From Desulfosporosinus orientis DSM 765 (GTDB lineage: Bacteria; Bacillota; Desulfitobacteriia; Desulfitobacteriales; Desulfitobacteriaceae): 64,000 nt of DNA. Under the pieces are notes generated by a model. The model made no database searches and was not told the origin of the DNA. It saw only the letters and a program-made list of their open reading frames with translations. The stretch covers positions 1,538,001-1,602,000 of the forward strand of contig NC_016584.1 in assembly GCF_000235605.1 (NCBI RefSeq), written 5' to 3'. Below, one piece after another: positions 45,685-59,500 of this stretch (position 1 is its first letter; each line of letters begins with the position of its first letter). The translations under genes and the position numbers were made by a program.

Positions 45685-46335
45685 ATGAGCTTAAAGATGA
45701 AGGAACCAGTCAATACCTGGACACATTTTGTTTTATTTATGGCAGCCATTGTTGGCTTAGTATTTTTGATCATTTTAAGTAAAAACAATATTTCTAAACT
45801 CATTACCATGACGATTTATGGAGTGAGTATGATCCTATTGTATGGAGCCAGTTCACTCTACCATTGGGTTCGCACCACTCCTCAAAAAGAGCTGGTCTTA
45901 AAACGAATCGATCATATTGCCATCTACTTATTAATAGCAGGCTCCTATACTCCGGTTTTCTATTATGGTTTGGAAGGTGTATGGCGCTGGACCATGCTCA
46001 GTGTTATTTGGAGCTTGGCACTGATAGGCATGCTATTGAAAATTTGGTTTATTCATGCGCCGAGATATGTTTCTTCAGCTTTTTACGTTTCTTTAGGTTG
46101 GATCGCATTAGTACCCTTTTTCCAGCTTATTAGAAATTTGCCTGTGGGTGCCATTGTTCTTATGGCAGTGGGCGGGGTGATTTATACCATAGGTGCTATC
46201 ATATATGCTACAAAAATTTTCGACTTCTTTCCGAAGCGTTTTGGTTTTCATGAGATCTTTCATTTATTTATTGGAGTGGGAAGTATTGTGCATTATATTA
46301 TGATGCTTGTTTATATTATGCCGATGGCGAATTAG
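45685..46335 (+). CDS. hemolysin III / PAQR-family membrane protein
   Basis: A 216-residue protein with seven hydrophobic helices. The conserved PAQR metal site is SSLYHWVRTT and RIDHIAIYLLIAGSYTPVF in the first half, and FGFHEIFHLFIGVGSIVHY near the C terminus. These bacterial YqfA/HlyIII proteins act in membrane homeostasis; the hemolysin name is historical. TAAGGAGGT precedes the ATG. Confidence 0.9.
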   Translation: MSLKMKEPVNTWTHFVLFMAAIVGLVFLIILSKNNISKLITMTIYGVSMILLYGASSLYHWVRTTPQKELVLKRIDHIAIYLLIAGSYTPVFYYGLEGVWRWTMLSVIWSLALIGMLLKIWFIHAPRYVSSAFYVSLGWIALVPFFQLIRNLPVGAIVLMAVGGVIYTIGAIIYATKIFDFFPKRFGFHEIFHLFIGVGSIVHYIMMLVYIMPMAN

Positions 46336-46341
46336 GCGAAA

Positions 46342-46504
46342 CTGCTCCGGAGTCGGGCGGCTTCGTCCACATTCGTGCCAAACCTCCGGGTAGTATCTGA
46401 GGTGAACCATGGCTACGCAATTCCCGCACCGGCTTGTAGGCTTAACAGCCTCTCCATGCGATGGGTTTACATCTGTGGGACGAAGCCGCCCTGGCTTTCG
46501 GGTC
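46342..46504 (-). ncRNA. structured RNA element, copy 2 (HEARO/omega-RNA-like candidate, shortened)
   Basis: Homologous to the element at 36814-37020 but on the opposite strand. Read on the minus strand, the terminal stem is GGGCGGCTTCGTCC (46491-46478) with GGACGAAGCCGCCC (46368-46355), 14 perfect base pairs. Relative to copy 1 the pair A-T is replaced by G-C, a compensatory change. A segment of about 44 bases before the 3' arm is absent. GACCCGAAAGCCAGGGC marks the same 5' boundary. It lies between hemolysin III and a YbjN gene, with no ORF of its own. Confidence 0.5.
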
Positions 46505-46565
46505 TATTGTTCTTTAGAATATTTTGGGGATAGCATATGTTGCAGTATCAGCAGATGATAAAATG

Positions 46566-46589
46566 AAGGAGTGGCTTTCGCCACTCCTT
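46566..46589 (-). terminator. terminator of the YbjN-like gene
   Basis: AAGGAGTGGC (46566-46575) pairs perfectly with GCCACTCCTT (46580-46589) at the stop of the minus-strand gene. Confidence 0.75.
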
Positions 46590-47044
46590 TAAATATCTTC
46601 AGAACAAAAGGCTGCTGCTTCTTCGGCAGTGTAATCGCCGTAAATCAGTTTCATTAAACCGGGATAATAGGTATCGAAGCCTACTACACCGTTCCATATT
46701 ACGTTGAGAATTTGATCTTGTGAAGGATGGGCATCAGCCAGATCTAAATAGGTACGATAGCGTATTTCACCATTATCCATATCCATTTCTAAGTTTCCGT
46801 TTACCAGTTCGTAGTTGACGCGACACATAAAATCACAGACTTCGAGACGCTTAGAAGGAGGAATTCTTTGTTTGATATGGGTGTTGCAAAGTAAGGATTC
46901 TTGTTCTTCGTCAACGAGGAGGAAAGAGTAAAAATCCGTATTTATGCCGCTAATCTCAAGCTTGATGATGCCGTTTTTGTCATCAAAATCAAACTCCCAG
47001 CCGTTTTGACTCAAAATTTCATAGAGCAAGCGAAATAAGGACAT
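46589..47044 (-). CDS. YbjN-domain protein
   Basis: A 151-residue soluble protein resembling the YbjN / type III chaperone-like fold: MSLFRLLYEILSQNGWEFDF, then alternating beta strands, VCDFMCRVNYELVNGNLEMD, IRYRTYLDLADAHPSQDQIL. I start at ATG 47044, with GGGAGG upstream; the frame itself runs to 47113. The function is unknown. In other bacteria the fold acts as a sensor or chaperone. Confidence 0.7.
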   Translation of the reverse strand: MSLFRLLYEILSQNGWEFDFDDKNGIIKLEISGINTDFYSFLLVDEEQESLLCNTHIKQRIPPSKRLEVCDFMCRVNYELVNGNLEMDMDNGEIRYRTYLDLADAHPSQDQILNVIWNGVVGFDTYYPGLMKLIYGDYTAEEAAAFCSEDI

Positions 47045-47157
47045 ATTTGTCAGCCTCCCAAAGCAACGCTTCCTTACTAAAAGATTCAACGCCGAAGGGT
47101 AAATTCCTTCCAATTATAGGATAAAATATCCGGACAAAGATGTCGAAACTATGCAAT

Positions 47158-47186
47158 TGAGGATGTACACAATATCGTGTATAATT
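47158..47186 (+). promoter_or_regulatory. sigma-A promoter of prfC
   Basis: TTGAGG (47158-47163), 17-base spacer, TATAAT (47181-47186), 72 bases before the start. Confidence 0.65.
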
Positions 47187-47258
47187 TATTCTCATACTAA
47201 TAGAAATTTATTTCTAATTGTGTAATCACACTAACGATGAGTTAAGGAGCTAATAACA

Positions 47259-48851
47259 TTGAACCAAGCGGATTTAAAATCAGAAATTGCAGCTCGCAAA
47301 ACCTTTGCCATTATTTCTCATCCTGATGCCGGGAAAACAACCTTAACTGAAAAATTGCTGCTCTTCGGAGGAGCAATTCGTGAAGCCGGTTCAGTTAAAG
47401 CCCGTAAAGCAGAACGTTATGCAACGTCGGACTGGATGGAACTTGAAAGGCAGAGAGGGATTTCGATTACATCCAGTGCCCTGCAGTTTGAATATCAAGG
47501 ATACGTGGTTAATATTCTCGATACTCCGGGACACCAGGATTTCAGTGAAGATACTTATCGTACCCTGACTGCTGCAGATAGTGCCGTCATGCTGATTGAT
47601 GCTGCCAAAGGGGTTGAAGCCCAAACTAAAAAACTGTTTGAGGTGTGCCGCAAGCGGGGAATCCCGATTTTTACCTTTATCAATAAATTTGATCGGAATG
47701 CCAAAGATCCCTTGGATTTAATGGATGAAGTGGAAAAAGTTTTGGGGATTGAGTCTTTTGCTATGAATTGGCCAATAGGAATGGGCCAGGACTTTAAGGG
47801 GATTTACGACCGCCAGACAGGACAAGTGGAGCGCTTTATGGAAGGCAGTGCCCGATCAAGTTCTATACCGCCTGTATCCGGTCCCCTCAGTGATCCCAGC
47901 GTTCAGGAAGGGATTGGCGAAACTCTGGTTAAGCAGCTTACGGACGAAATTGAACTTCTTGATATGGCCGGCAATGTTTTTTCTCAAGAACGAGTGGATC
48001 GGGGAGAAGTGACTCCTGTTTTTTTTGGCAGTGCGCTGAATAATTTTGGAGTTCCTAATTTTTTGCATTATTTTCTCGATCTGGCCCCAGCGCCACAACC
48101 CAGAAGTACAAATTTAGGAGAGCTCGATCCGGAAACCCCTTCTTTTTCAGGGTATATCTTTAAAATCCAAGCAAATATGAATACCCAGCATCGCGACAGG
48201 ATTGCATTTATTCGTATTTGTTCGGGCCGTTACGAACGAGGGATGAATGTCATTCACACTCGATCCCGGCGTCGACTTCGCCTGGCCCAGCCCCAGCAGT
48301 TATTTGCTCAGGAAAGGTCCATCCTTGATGAGGCTTATGCTGGAGACATCATTGGAGTTCACGACAGCGGACTATTGAGAATCGGTGATGTTCTTACAGA
48401 AAAAGATGGACTTCAGTTTGAGGCCATGCCCTTCTTTAGCCCTGAGAATTTTGCCCGTATCAATATTGCCAACGCTTTAAAGCGCAAGCAATTTATTAAA
48501 GGCATTCAGGAACTTCAGGAAGAAGGGGCAATCCATGTTTTCCGCGATCTTCACGTGGGAGTAGAAGCTCCTATTATCGGTGTAGTGGGACAATTGCAGT
48601 TTGAAGTCCTTGAATATCGTTTGCGCGAAGAGTATGGCGTCAATGTTAATATTCAGCATCTGCCTTTTGAAATTGTACGTTGGGTTAAAAAAGATGAAAA
48701 AACCATTAAACTTCTGTCTGAGTCCAGTATGAGTACAGTTGTGGTTGACAAAGATGACAATTATGCCGTGTTGTTATTGGATGAATGGAAGGCAAATTGG
48801 CTAAGCGACCGCTATGAGATCGAGTTCTTTCTCCAGCCCTTTGATGTCTGA
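47259..48851 (+). CDS. prfC: peptide chain release factor 3
   Basis: A 530-residue translational GTPase. The P-loop is ISHPDAGKTTLTEKLL and the G3 motif DTPGHQDFSEDTYRTL. FINKFDRNAKDPLDLMDEVE is G4 with the RF3 context. Length is as in RF3. It releases RF1/RF2 from the ribosome after termination. The start is TTG 47259, with AAGGAG upstream. The gene converges with the amidase gene, and a 16-base perfect palindrome TGGAGTTTAAACTCCA sits at their junction (48852-48867). Confidence 0.95.
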   Translation: MNQADLKSEIAARKTFAIISHPDAGKTTLTEKLLLFGGAIREAGSVKARKAERYATSDWMELERQRGISITSSALQFEYQGYVVNILDTPGHQDFSEDTYRTLTAADSAVMLIDAAKGVEAQTKKLFEVCRKRGIPIFTFINKFDRNAKDPLDLMDEVEKVLGIESFAMNWPIGMGQDFKGIYDRQTGQVERFMEGSARSSSIPPVSGPLSDPSVQEGIGETLVKQLTDEIELLDMAGNVFSQERVDRGEVTPVFFGSALNNFGVPNFLHYFLDLAPAPQPRSTNLGELDPETPSFSGYIFKIQANMNTQHRDRIAFIRICSGRYERGMNVIHTRSRRRLRLAQPQQLFAQERSILDEAYAGDIIGVHDSGLLRIGDVLTEKDGLQFEAMPFFSPENFARINIANALKRKQFIKGIQELQEEGAIHVFRDLHVGVEAPIIGVVGQLQFEVLEYRLREEYGVNVNIQHLPFEIVRWVKKDEKTIKLLSESSMSTVVVDKDDNYAVLLLDEWKANWLSDRYEIEFFLQPFDV

Positions 48852-48857
48852 TGGAGT

Positions 48858-50042
48858 TTAAACTCCAAGCTGGGGACTAAAGGTTCGATCCAGGAAGATG
48901 TGTCCGCCGATGGAGTCGCCGAATTCGCCATTGACAAGAATTCTGACTTTACTAATTCCCGGGATTTGAGTCATTGACCAAACAATAGACCGTAAGGTTA
49001 ATTCCTCGCCTAAAGCCCCGCCAAGGAAATCATCCCGAATATCCTTACTAAAGTCGATGGTTGCTACTCCATTTTGAGTAGTAATGGATAATATTTTGGT
49101 AGTTGGAGCTATGGTAGGATTTAGTTTACTGGAAAGAGGGCCTTGAATGAGTTCGCTCATGATAAGGCTTGCTTTTTGGGCTAAATCGAGTTTTGACCAT
49201 AGGGATGGGTTGAATTCTCGATTTTCCGGAACGAGGCTTTCGAAAGTTTCACTGGAGAAATAAAGTTTATAAGTATTATCTTTAATAGCAGGAGGCTCAT
49301 CTTGGGCCACCGTTGGCGCACTGTCTGGGACACCTGTGGGATAAGCTTTGAAGTAATTCTCCACCCCGTTTCCGATTGCCTCGGCTACCTGGCTGCGGTA
49401 ATCCTCGGATTGTAATAATTTTCGTTCTTTGGAATTGGAAATAAAACCGACTTCAACAATATTAGCGGGGATTTCTGTTTGGTTAAGTAAATAGTAATCC
49501 CCTGCTTTGGCTTTGCGCTTATTGTCCGGCTGAACCAGGGCAAGCTGTTCCTGAATAATTTCTGCCAGAGCTTTTCCTGCCGGAGACTTTAGATGATAGT
49601 AGGTTTCCATTCCATATGAATTTCGTTTGGGAAAGCTGTTGGCGTGAATGCTGATAAATATATCGGCATTGTTTTCGGCTGCGATTCTAATTCGATTGTT
49701 TAATTCAGCTCGCTTAGCCATTCGGCCTTTGACAAATCCCGGCTGAAAAAAATCTTTGTCTGTCTCCCGGGTGAGAATCACCCGGCATCCTTTTACTGCT
49801 AAGACTTTACTTAAGCGCAAAGAAATATCTAAATTGATGTCCTTTTCTTTAAGTCCTGAACTCTGTGCCCCAGGATCAGCGCCTCCATGACCGGGGTCAA
49901 TAACAATCACTTTATCCTTTAAACCAGAAGAGAATACAGAGGTCATTTTCAATGAGTAGGCTCCAAGCAGCAGAAACAGTGTGATAATGGCTCCTAAAAC
50001 ATAGGACTTGCGGATAAACAGGATCATTGGCCTTTCAAACAT
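48858..50042 (-). CDS. N-acetylmuramoyl-L-alanine amidase with C-terminal GerMN domain (CwlD-like)
   Basis: A 394-residue protein. It has an N-terminal membrane anchor (SYVLGAIITLFLLLGAYSLK). The Amidase_3 domain covers about residues 40-225, with zinc ligands in DPGHGGADPGA and FISIHANSFP, and the catalytic Glu in NIVEVGFISN. The C-terminal GerMN domain covers about 260-390 (KASLIMSELIQGPLSS, GVATIDFSKDI, IPGISKVRILVNGE). CwlD makes muramic lactam in spore cortex; GerM acts in engulfment-stage assembly. Having both domains in one chain is notable. AAAGGAG lies upstream. Confidence 0.85.
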   Translation of the reverse strand: MFERPMILFIRKSYVLGAIITLFLLLGAYSLKMTSVFSSGLKDKVIVIDPGHGGADPGAQSSGLKEKDINLDISLRLSKVLAVKGCRVILTRETDKDFFQPGFVKGRMAKRAELNNRIRIAAENNADIFISIHANSFPKRNSYGMETYYHLKSPAGKALAEIIQEQLALVQPDNKRKAKAGDYYLLNQTEIPANIVEVGFISNSKERKLLQSEDYRSQVAEAIGNGVENYFKAYPTGVPDSAPTVAQDEPPAIKDNTYKLYFSSETFESLVPENREFNPSLWSKLDLAQKASLIMSELIQGPLSSKLNPTIAPTTKILSITTQNGVATIDFSKDIRDDFLGGALGEELTLRSIVWSMTQIPGISKVRILVNGEFGDSIGGHIFLDRTFSPQLGV

Positions 50043-50157
50043 TATGGCTGTCCACTCCTTTCACAAGAGTCATCCCCATAATGTATATTGTAAGAATGTG
50101 TTTCGTAAACATAAATTGAGAAAAGTTTTCGTTTAATCTCTGAGAGGAGGAGTTGAC

Positions 50158-50469
50158 TTGGGCTTGGTTATCCTTTCTGTCATTTTGTTTAATATCCCGT
50201 TTGGGTATTGGAGAGGGTATGTGCGAAAATTCTCAGGTCATTGGTTTTTGTCCATCCATTTACCGGTTCCTGTTATTGCCTGCCTTCGTTTGAGTTTAGG
50301 TTTAGGATGGGATTTAAGAACTTTTCTCATGTTTGTTGCAGCCTATGGCACAGGACAATGGTTAGGAGTTAAGTGGCATCGTCACTGGAGAAAAATCATG
50401 CGTGTAAGTGGTTGTTTATTCAGGGATATCCTGTGGAGTCGTTGGATTATTTTAATTTCTCGTTCATAG
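50158..50469 (+). CDS. small hypothetical membrane protein
   Basis: A 103-residue protein with two or three hydrophobic segments (LVILSVILFNIPFGYWRGYV; LRTFLMFVAAYGTGQWLG) and a basic C terminus. The start is TTG at 50158, preceded by AGAGGAGG. It lies just before the rRNA operon promoters and is divergent from the amidase gene. No family recognised. Confidence 0.6.
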   Translation: MGLVILSVILFNIPFGYWRGYVRKFSGHWFLSIHLPVPVIACLRLSLGLGWDLRTFLMFVAAYGTGQWLGVKWHRHWRKIMRVSGCLFRDILWSRWIILISRS

Positions 50470-50585
50470 TTGTAACACTTTAGTTTGAATTACATATATT
50501 AGGGATATGTAAAGAGACATTACTTAAGATTGATAAGGTTTTTATGAAGTTTGCGCATATTTAGTTTAAAAATGTGAAATACTAG

Positions 50586-50614
50586 TTGACATCATGTTGG
50601 GATAATGCTATTAT
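50586..50614 (+). promoter_or_regulatory. rRNA operon promoter P1
   Basis: TTGACA (50586-50591), 17-base spacer, TATTAT (50609-50614). Confidence 0.8.
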
Positions 50615-50688
50615 AACTGAGCGCCACAAAATGGCGAAATGATTTGCAAGAGGGAATTGTTCTCAAATTGTAAATCGAAAAAATAGTA

Positions 50689-50717
50689 TTGACAACGAAA
50701 GTTGAAAATGCTAAGAT
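50689..50717 (+). promoter_or_regulatory. rRNA operon promoter P2
   Basis: TTGACA (50689-50694), 17-base spacer, TAAGAT (50712-50717). A boxA-like region (GGTCTTTGAAAACTAAACAA) follows at about 50757. The interval 50470-50863 otherwise holds only the rRNA leader. Confidence 0.8.
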
Positions 50718-50863
50718 ATAGTTCCGGCCCAAACGAGGGCGAAAACAAAATGGTCTTTGGTCTTTGAAAACTAAACAACAAGGACAGCCAATGAGAGAGA
50801 CTCGCAAGAGTTTCGAAATAAATCATGAGTCAATCATCTTCTTTAAAGAAGTTTGAGATAACT

Positions 50864-52440
<1,577 letters not shown>

Positions 52441-52624
52441 CGGTTTAAGGTCTAGGCTTTAAACGAACATCCTATTGGTCGGTGCTTTCGAAGAACGAAG
52501 CTGAGAAGCTTGGTTTGGAGAAAGATCAATAAGAGTCGTAAGACTCAAGCCGAGGGATCGGCAACTCATTGGATTGAAGCTGTTGTTTAGTTTTGAGAGA
52601 CCAGGAATGGTTTCTTTACAATGT

Positions 52625-52700
<76 letters not shown>

Positions 52701-52830
52701 ATTTATATGTTCTTTGGTCTTGTTCTTTGAAAACTGCATAGAGAAAAGTAAATGCGAGTAAAGTCGAGAATTCACAACGAAAGGTCTGGTAACACAGACG
52801 TTTCGAATAAACCTAAAAGTAGCAAGAGTA

Positions 52831-55743
<2,913 letters not shown>

Positions 55744-55862
55744 TAAGAGTTGCGAAAAAGGTTTGAGTGGCTCAGGTTCAAAGATGATACTTGCAAAAGC
55801 GACGATCTATGCAGTTTTGAGAGAACAGCGATCCATCCAAAGGAAAGCGAAGATCTCAGACA

Positions 55863-55977
55863 TCTGGTGATAATGCCGGAGGGGTTCCACCCGTTCCCAT
55901 ACCGAACACGGAAGTTAAGACCTCCAGGGCCGATGATACTTGGGGCATAGCCCCTGGGAAAGCAGGACATCGCCAGG
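55863..55977 (+). rRNA. rrf: 5S ribosomal RNA
   Basis: TCTGGTGATAATGCCGGAGG to CATCGCCAGG, about 115 bases. The internal CCCATACCGAACACGGAAGT is diagnostic. The terminal stem CTGGTGA/TCGCCAG closes it. Confidence 0.95.
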
Positions 55978-55985
55978 TAACAGGC

Positions 55986-56020
55986 GAGAGACTATCTCTA
56001 ATGAGGTAGTCTCTCTTTAT
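55986..56020 (+). terminator. rRNA operon terminator
   Basis: GAGAGACTA (55986-55994) pairs with TAGTCTCTC (56007-56015), followed by TTT. Confidence 0.8.
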
Positions 56021-56201
56021 GTTTGGCTCTTCACAACAATTGGTTGAATTCGAGACTTTTAGTTTAGTGATATAATATGTAACATAAACTGGAAGGAGCT
56101 GGAGCTTTTAAGTTGAATTACAGGGCCTCCAGATGACAGAGCAGTTATTTCGTTATTGCTTGTTAGATACTATACAGAATTGGAGAGGAGGGGTCTTTTA
56201 G

Positions 56202-56561
56202 TTGTTTTTAGCTATAAAAAGTAACAAATTATTTTGGATAATTCCACTTATCGGTATTTTGATAAGCGTATATTATTGGTTGAGTTTTAGATTGTTTTCC
56301 AACCTTACCCAGTTTTGGCTAGTTGGCATTTTATTATCATTTGCACTTACATTCATTCTTCATAAATTTTTAAAACTATGGCAAATACCTATTTTAGTAT
56401 TCAGTCTAGACTTAGTTTATCATTATATTTTTACCAGTAGCGGTGAAGTGGCAATAGCTTACTATTTAGTTGAAATACCTTTCATTGTTTTAACAATCTT
56501 ATTTACAATTTGGATTTATATTGTTAGGTTGGTTAAAAATGGGGTGATTGAGGGAGATTAA
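56202..56561 (+). CDS. hypothetical integral membrane protein
   Basis: A 119-residue, very hydrophobic protein with four probable helices (FWIIPLIGILISVYYWLSFR; LVGILLSFALTFILHKFL; IPILVFSLDLVYHYIFT; LVEIPFIVLTILFTIWIYIV). The start is TTG at 56202, with GAGGAGGGG upstream. It is AT-rich compared with its neighbours. No family is recognised. A 12-base-pair perfect hairpin follows (56576-56605). Confidence 0.65.
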   Translation: MFLAIKSNKLFWIIPLIGILISVYYWLSFRLFSNLTQFWLVGILLSFALTFILHKFLKLWQIPILVFSLDLVYHYIFTSSGEVAIAYYLVEIPFIVLTILFTIWIYIVRLVKNGVIEGD

Positions 56562-56575
56562 ACAGCTTGGTATGT

Positions 56576-56605
56576 CCCAAATTCGCCGGCGCAGGCGAAT
56601 TTGGG
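56576..56605. terminator. hairpin between convergent membrane-protein genes
   Basis: CCCAAATTCGCC (56576-56587) pairs perfectly with GGCGAATTTGGG (56594-56605). There is no T-run. Confidence 0.5.
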
Positions 56606-56640
56606 GAGTCGGGGTTCCGCCCGTTCGGGATCCACACTAC

Positions 56641-58662
56641 TCATTGTAACTTGTTGTGAAGTATTATATTTCTGCTGCAACAGTAAGTTGCGATGAAATA
56701 CGCCCCATATACGAAAAGAATTATGCTGGCAGTCACCAAAGTGTTTGCGGTGGCATTGAGGCTGCCGACCATACGCACAGCATCATTTGCTACTTTAATT
56801 CCAACAATTGAATGAATACAGGCAACAGCCAAGGGGATTAAGAAATAAATTGCAGTCTGTTTAAAAATTGCTTGGCTTATTTGCTTGTTATCTGCGCCAA
56901 TTTTCTTAAGGATAGCGTACCTATGCTTATTGTCAGCGGCCTCGGAAAGCTGTTGCATAGCAAGTACGGCAGCACTTGTAATCAGAAATATAATTCCGAC
57001 ATAGATCCCTACAAAGGCTATAATAGCTTTTGAGCCACCGCCTTGAGCTACTATTGCGTTTTTTGAAGCTACTTCCATCTTTTCCGACGGTGCCTTTGGC
57101 GATGCTTTAAAGGCATTGAGGAAACTATCTTGCTGAGCGATGGAATCTCCCTGGCAATCAAAACATAGTACACTTTTGACCACAGCCCCGTCGGCAGCCA
57201 TCTTATCCGGAAAAATAAGCAGCATCATGCTATCGCTGTCGTTCTCAATTCCTTTTGCCTGTAACTGAGGGTAGACAGAGAATTCAGTACCGTTGAGATT
57301 AAGCTTGTTTCCTTGGGCGATAAATTGCTTAAGGCATTCCTGGTAATCTGCGTCCGCCCAGGCAAATTGCGTAAGGACAGCTGCCTGATTGTCCGCTAAG
57401 GTAATTTCCTGTTCCTTTTTTAGATCAAGGATTTTGTTATAGTCAGAAAGTGTCATGAAATAAATCGGCAGCGGGTAAATTTTTTTTTGGATCGTATCTT
57501 CAGAGCCTTGCGGGAGATACTTCTCAACCTTTTGAAAAACCAGTCCGGCGGTCAACGCCTGTGGCTTATATTTATAAATCTTATACTGACTAATGCCGGA
57601 AGCATATTTATTGACATCAATGCCGTTTTTCTCAGACAATTCCCGGATAATATTTACATCTCCCTCTGACCGAACACTGATATCGAAGGGAGCAGCATCC
57701 GCGTAACCTTTATTGAGCACACTGGTCATTCCGATGGCCGTCGAGAAAATTCCAATTGTTACAAACAACATTAAGCTAATAAAGGACATGGAAATGTAGG
57801 CTGTGTTGATCCGGCTGCTAATTTGCCGCATGATGAACATATTTAGTCTTCTGTAATATACACCTTCATTTGCTTTAAAAAAGTTAATGATTGAACCGGA
57901 CAAAGACGCAAAAAGCAAAAAGGTTCCCACTGCTCCAAGAATACATTCGATGATGATTTTGCGGTCAAAGGTAGCAATTCCATATTTTAGTGCCATCTTA
58001 TAGCCCAAGCCAATGAATATAATCGCAAGAACAATCATTAGAAAGGTAATGATTGGTTTTCTGACCCACTGTTTCTCATTCTGCTTTCCAGCGTTAATCA
58101 GATCAATAAGTTTATATTTGGAGATTGACAAAGTATTGACGGCAATTGCAATTAAAAAAATAATCCCGAAATACAGGATAGTTTTGAGCAGTGCGTTTAA
58201 GGAAAATATGAAAGTATAAGCTGTCATATCTACCTGAAAAAGGCTTGCTGTCACAACAGACAGCCCCTGAGAAAGGAAAATACCTGCCAAAAGTCCCGCT
58301 GTGAGAGAGAAAATGCCAATGACAAATGTTTCGATAATGAGGATTGCAGATACCTTGGATTTCTCCATACCCAGAGTCATGTATACCCCAAATTCCCGCT
58401 TTCTTCTTTTGATAAGGAAATTATTGGCATAGACAATTAAGAAGCCAAGGATAAACGAAATAAATACAGATATGACGTTCATAATCCGGGTGATTGATTT
58501 CATAATCTCAAAAGCTGACTCTGATATGTGCATCATTGCCTTTTGGGCTTCAATTGAGTTAAATACATAGAAAAGACAGACACCGAACGAAAGCGTGAGA
58601 AAATAAAGCGTATAATTTGAAAAGCTCTTTTTGACATTGCGGAGGGATAGCTTAAAGTACAT
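56641..58662 (-). CDS. BceB-like FtsX-family ABC permease
   Basis: A 673-residue permease of the peptide-antibiotic (BceAB) type. The N terminus is MYFKLSLRNVKKSFSNYTLY. About ten transmembrane helices are present, with a large extracellular domain between helices 7 and 8 (about residues 310-510). MYFKLSLRNVKKS matches the usual opening 'l.lkNlk.n..nY..Y'. The open frame extends to 58731, but GGAGGTGAC lies before ATG 58662. Its start overlaps the end of the ATPase gene by 11 bases. With its ATPase it probably removes bacitracin-like peptides from lipid carriers and senses flux for the kinase. Confidence 0.88.
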   Translation of the reverse strand: MYFKLSLRNVKKSFSNYTLYFLTLSFGVCLFYVFNSIEAQKAMMHISESAFEIMKSITRIMNVISVFISFILGFLIVYANNFLIKRRKREFGVYMTLGMEKSKVSAILIIETFVIGIFSLTAGLLAGIFLSQGLSVVTASLFQVDMTAYTFIFSLNALLKTILYFGIIFLIAIAVNTLSISKYKLIDLINAGKQNEKQWVRKPIITFLMIVLAIIFIGLGYKMALKYGIATFDRKIIIECILGAVGTFLLFASLSGSIINFFKANEGVYYRRLNMFIMRQISSRINTAYISMSFISLMLFVTIGIFSTAIGMTSVLNKGYADAAPFDISVRSEGDVNIIRELSEKNGIDVNKYASGISQYKIYKYKPQALTAGLVFQKVEKYLPQGSEDTIQKKIYPLPIYFMTLSDYNKILDLKKEQEITLADNQAAVLTQFAWADADYQECLKQFIAQGNKLNLNGTEFSVYPQLQAKGIENDSDSMMLLIFPDKMAADGAVVKSVLCFDCQGDSIAQQDSFLNAFKASPKAPSEKMEVASKNAIVAQGGGSKAIIAFVGIYVGIIFLITSAAVLAMQQLSEAADNKHRYAILKKIGADNKQISQAIFKQTAIYFLIPLAVACIHSIVGIKVANDAVRMVGSLNATANTLVTASIILFVYGAYFIATYCCSRNIILHNKLQ

Positions 58663-59419
58663 TGACTGTGTCACCTCCGAGAAGGGATACGACCTCGATG
58701 ATTTTGACAAAAAACTCCTTTCGGGAAGCATTGCCCCGGATCAGCTCATTGAACAGCTTTCCGTCCTTAATAAAAAGAATCCTTTGGCAGTAGCTTGCTG
58801 TGAAAGCGTCATGGGTTACCATTAGAATGGTGGCACCAAACTCTTGGTTCAGACTTCCAAGGCATTCCATTAACATTCTGGCTGACTTTGAGTCCAGTGC
58901 GCCAGTTGGTTCGTCGGCCAGAATGAGCGCCGGATTCATAATGATTGCTCGCGCCGCTGCAATCCGTTGGCGCTGACCACCGGACAGTTCGTATGGAAAT
59001 TTTCCAATAATATCTTCAATCTCCAATTTTGTTGCCAGCTCATGTACTTTTTTCAGCGCAGCCTTATGATCAATTCCTGCGATTGAAAGGGGAAGGATAA
59101 TATTTTCCAGCCCAGTCAAGGTATCAAGCAGATTATAATCCTGAAACATAAAGCCAAGCTCCTCAAGTCTGAACTTTGCCAGCTGCCGGCTTTTCATGGC
59201 AGTGATATCCTTACCTCTGATCTGAATGCTGCCTGTGGTTACGGAATCGACAGTGGAGATGCAGTTAAGCAGGGTTGTCTTTCCGCTGCCGCTTGACCCC
59301 ATGATTCCGGTAAATTCGCCTTCATTTACATTGAAGCTTACCTGATTCAGCGCCTTGGTTAGATTTCCTTTGTTGCCATAGTATTTTTCAACATTTGCGA
59401 CCTTTAAAATTTCACCCAT
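58652..59419 (-). CDS. BceA-like ABC transporter ATP-binding protein
   Basis: A 255-residue ATPase. Walker A GSSGSGKTTLLN, Q-loop FMFQDYNLLDTL, signature ELSGGQRQRIAAARAI, Walker B LILADEPTGALDSK, H-loop ILMVTHDAFTASY. The class is MacB/BceA. I start at ATG 59419, with GGAGG upstream; the frame extends four codons further. It forms an operon with the permease, kinase and response regulator. Confidence 0.92.
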   Translation of the reverse strand: MGEILKVANVEKYYGNKGNLTKALNQVSFNVNEGEFTGIMGSSGSGKTTLLNCISTVDSVTTGSIQIRGKDITAMKSRQLAKFRLEELGFMFQDYNLLDTLTGLENIILPLSIAGIDHKAALKKVHELATKLEIEDIIGKFPYELSGGQRQRIAAARAIIMNPALILADEPTGALDSKSARMLMECLGSLNQEFGATILMVTHDAFTASYCQRILFIKDGKLFNELIRGNASRKEFFVKIIEVVSLLGGDTVNVL

Positions 59420-59500
59420 AATGTCCTCCATATTTTTTATTTCTGGTTCAATTTTAAATGGGCCGGCAGGTGGTTCCCATAACTTTAGCTTACAGTAATC

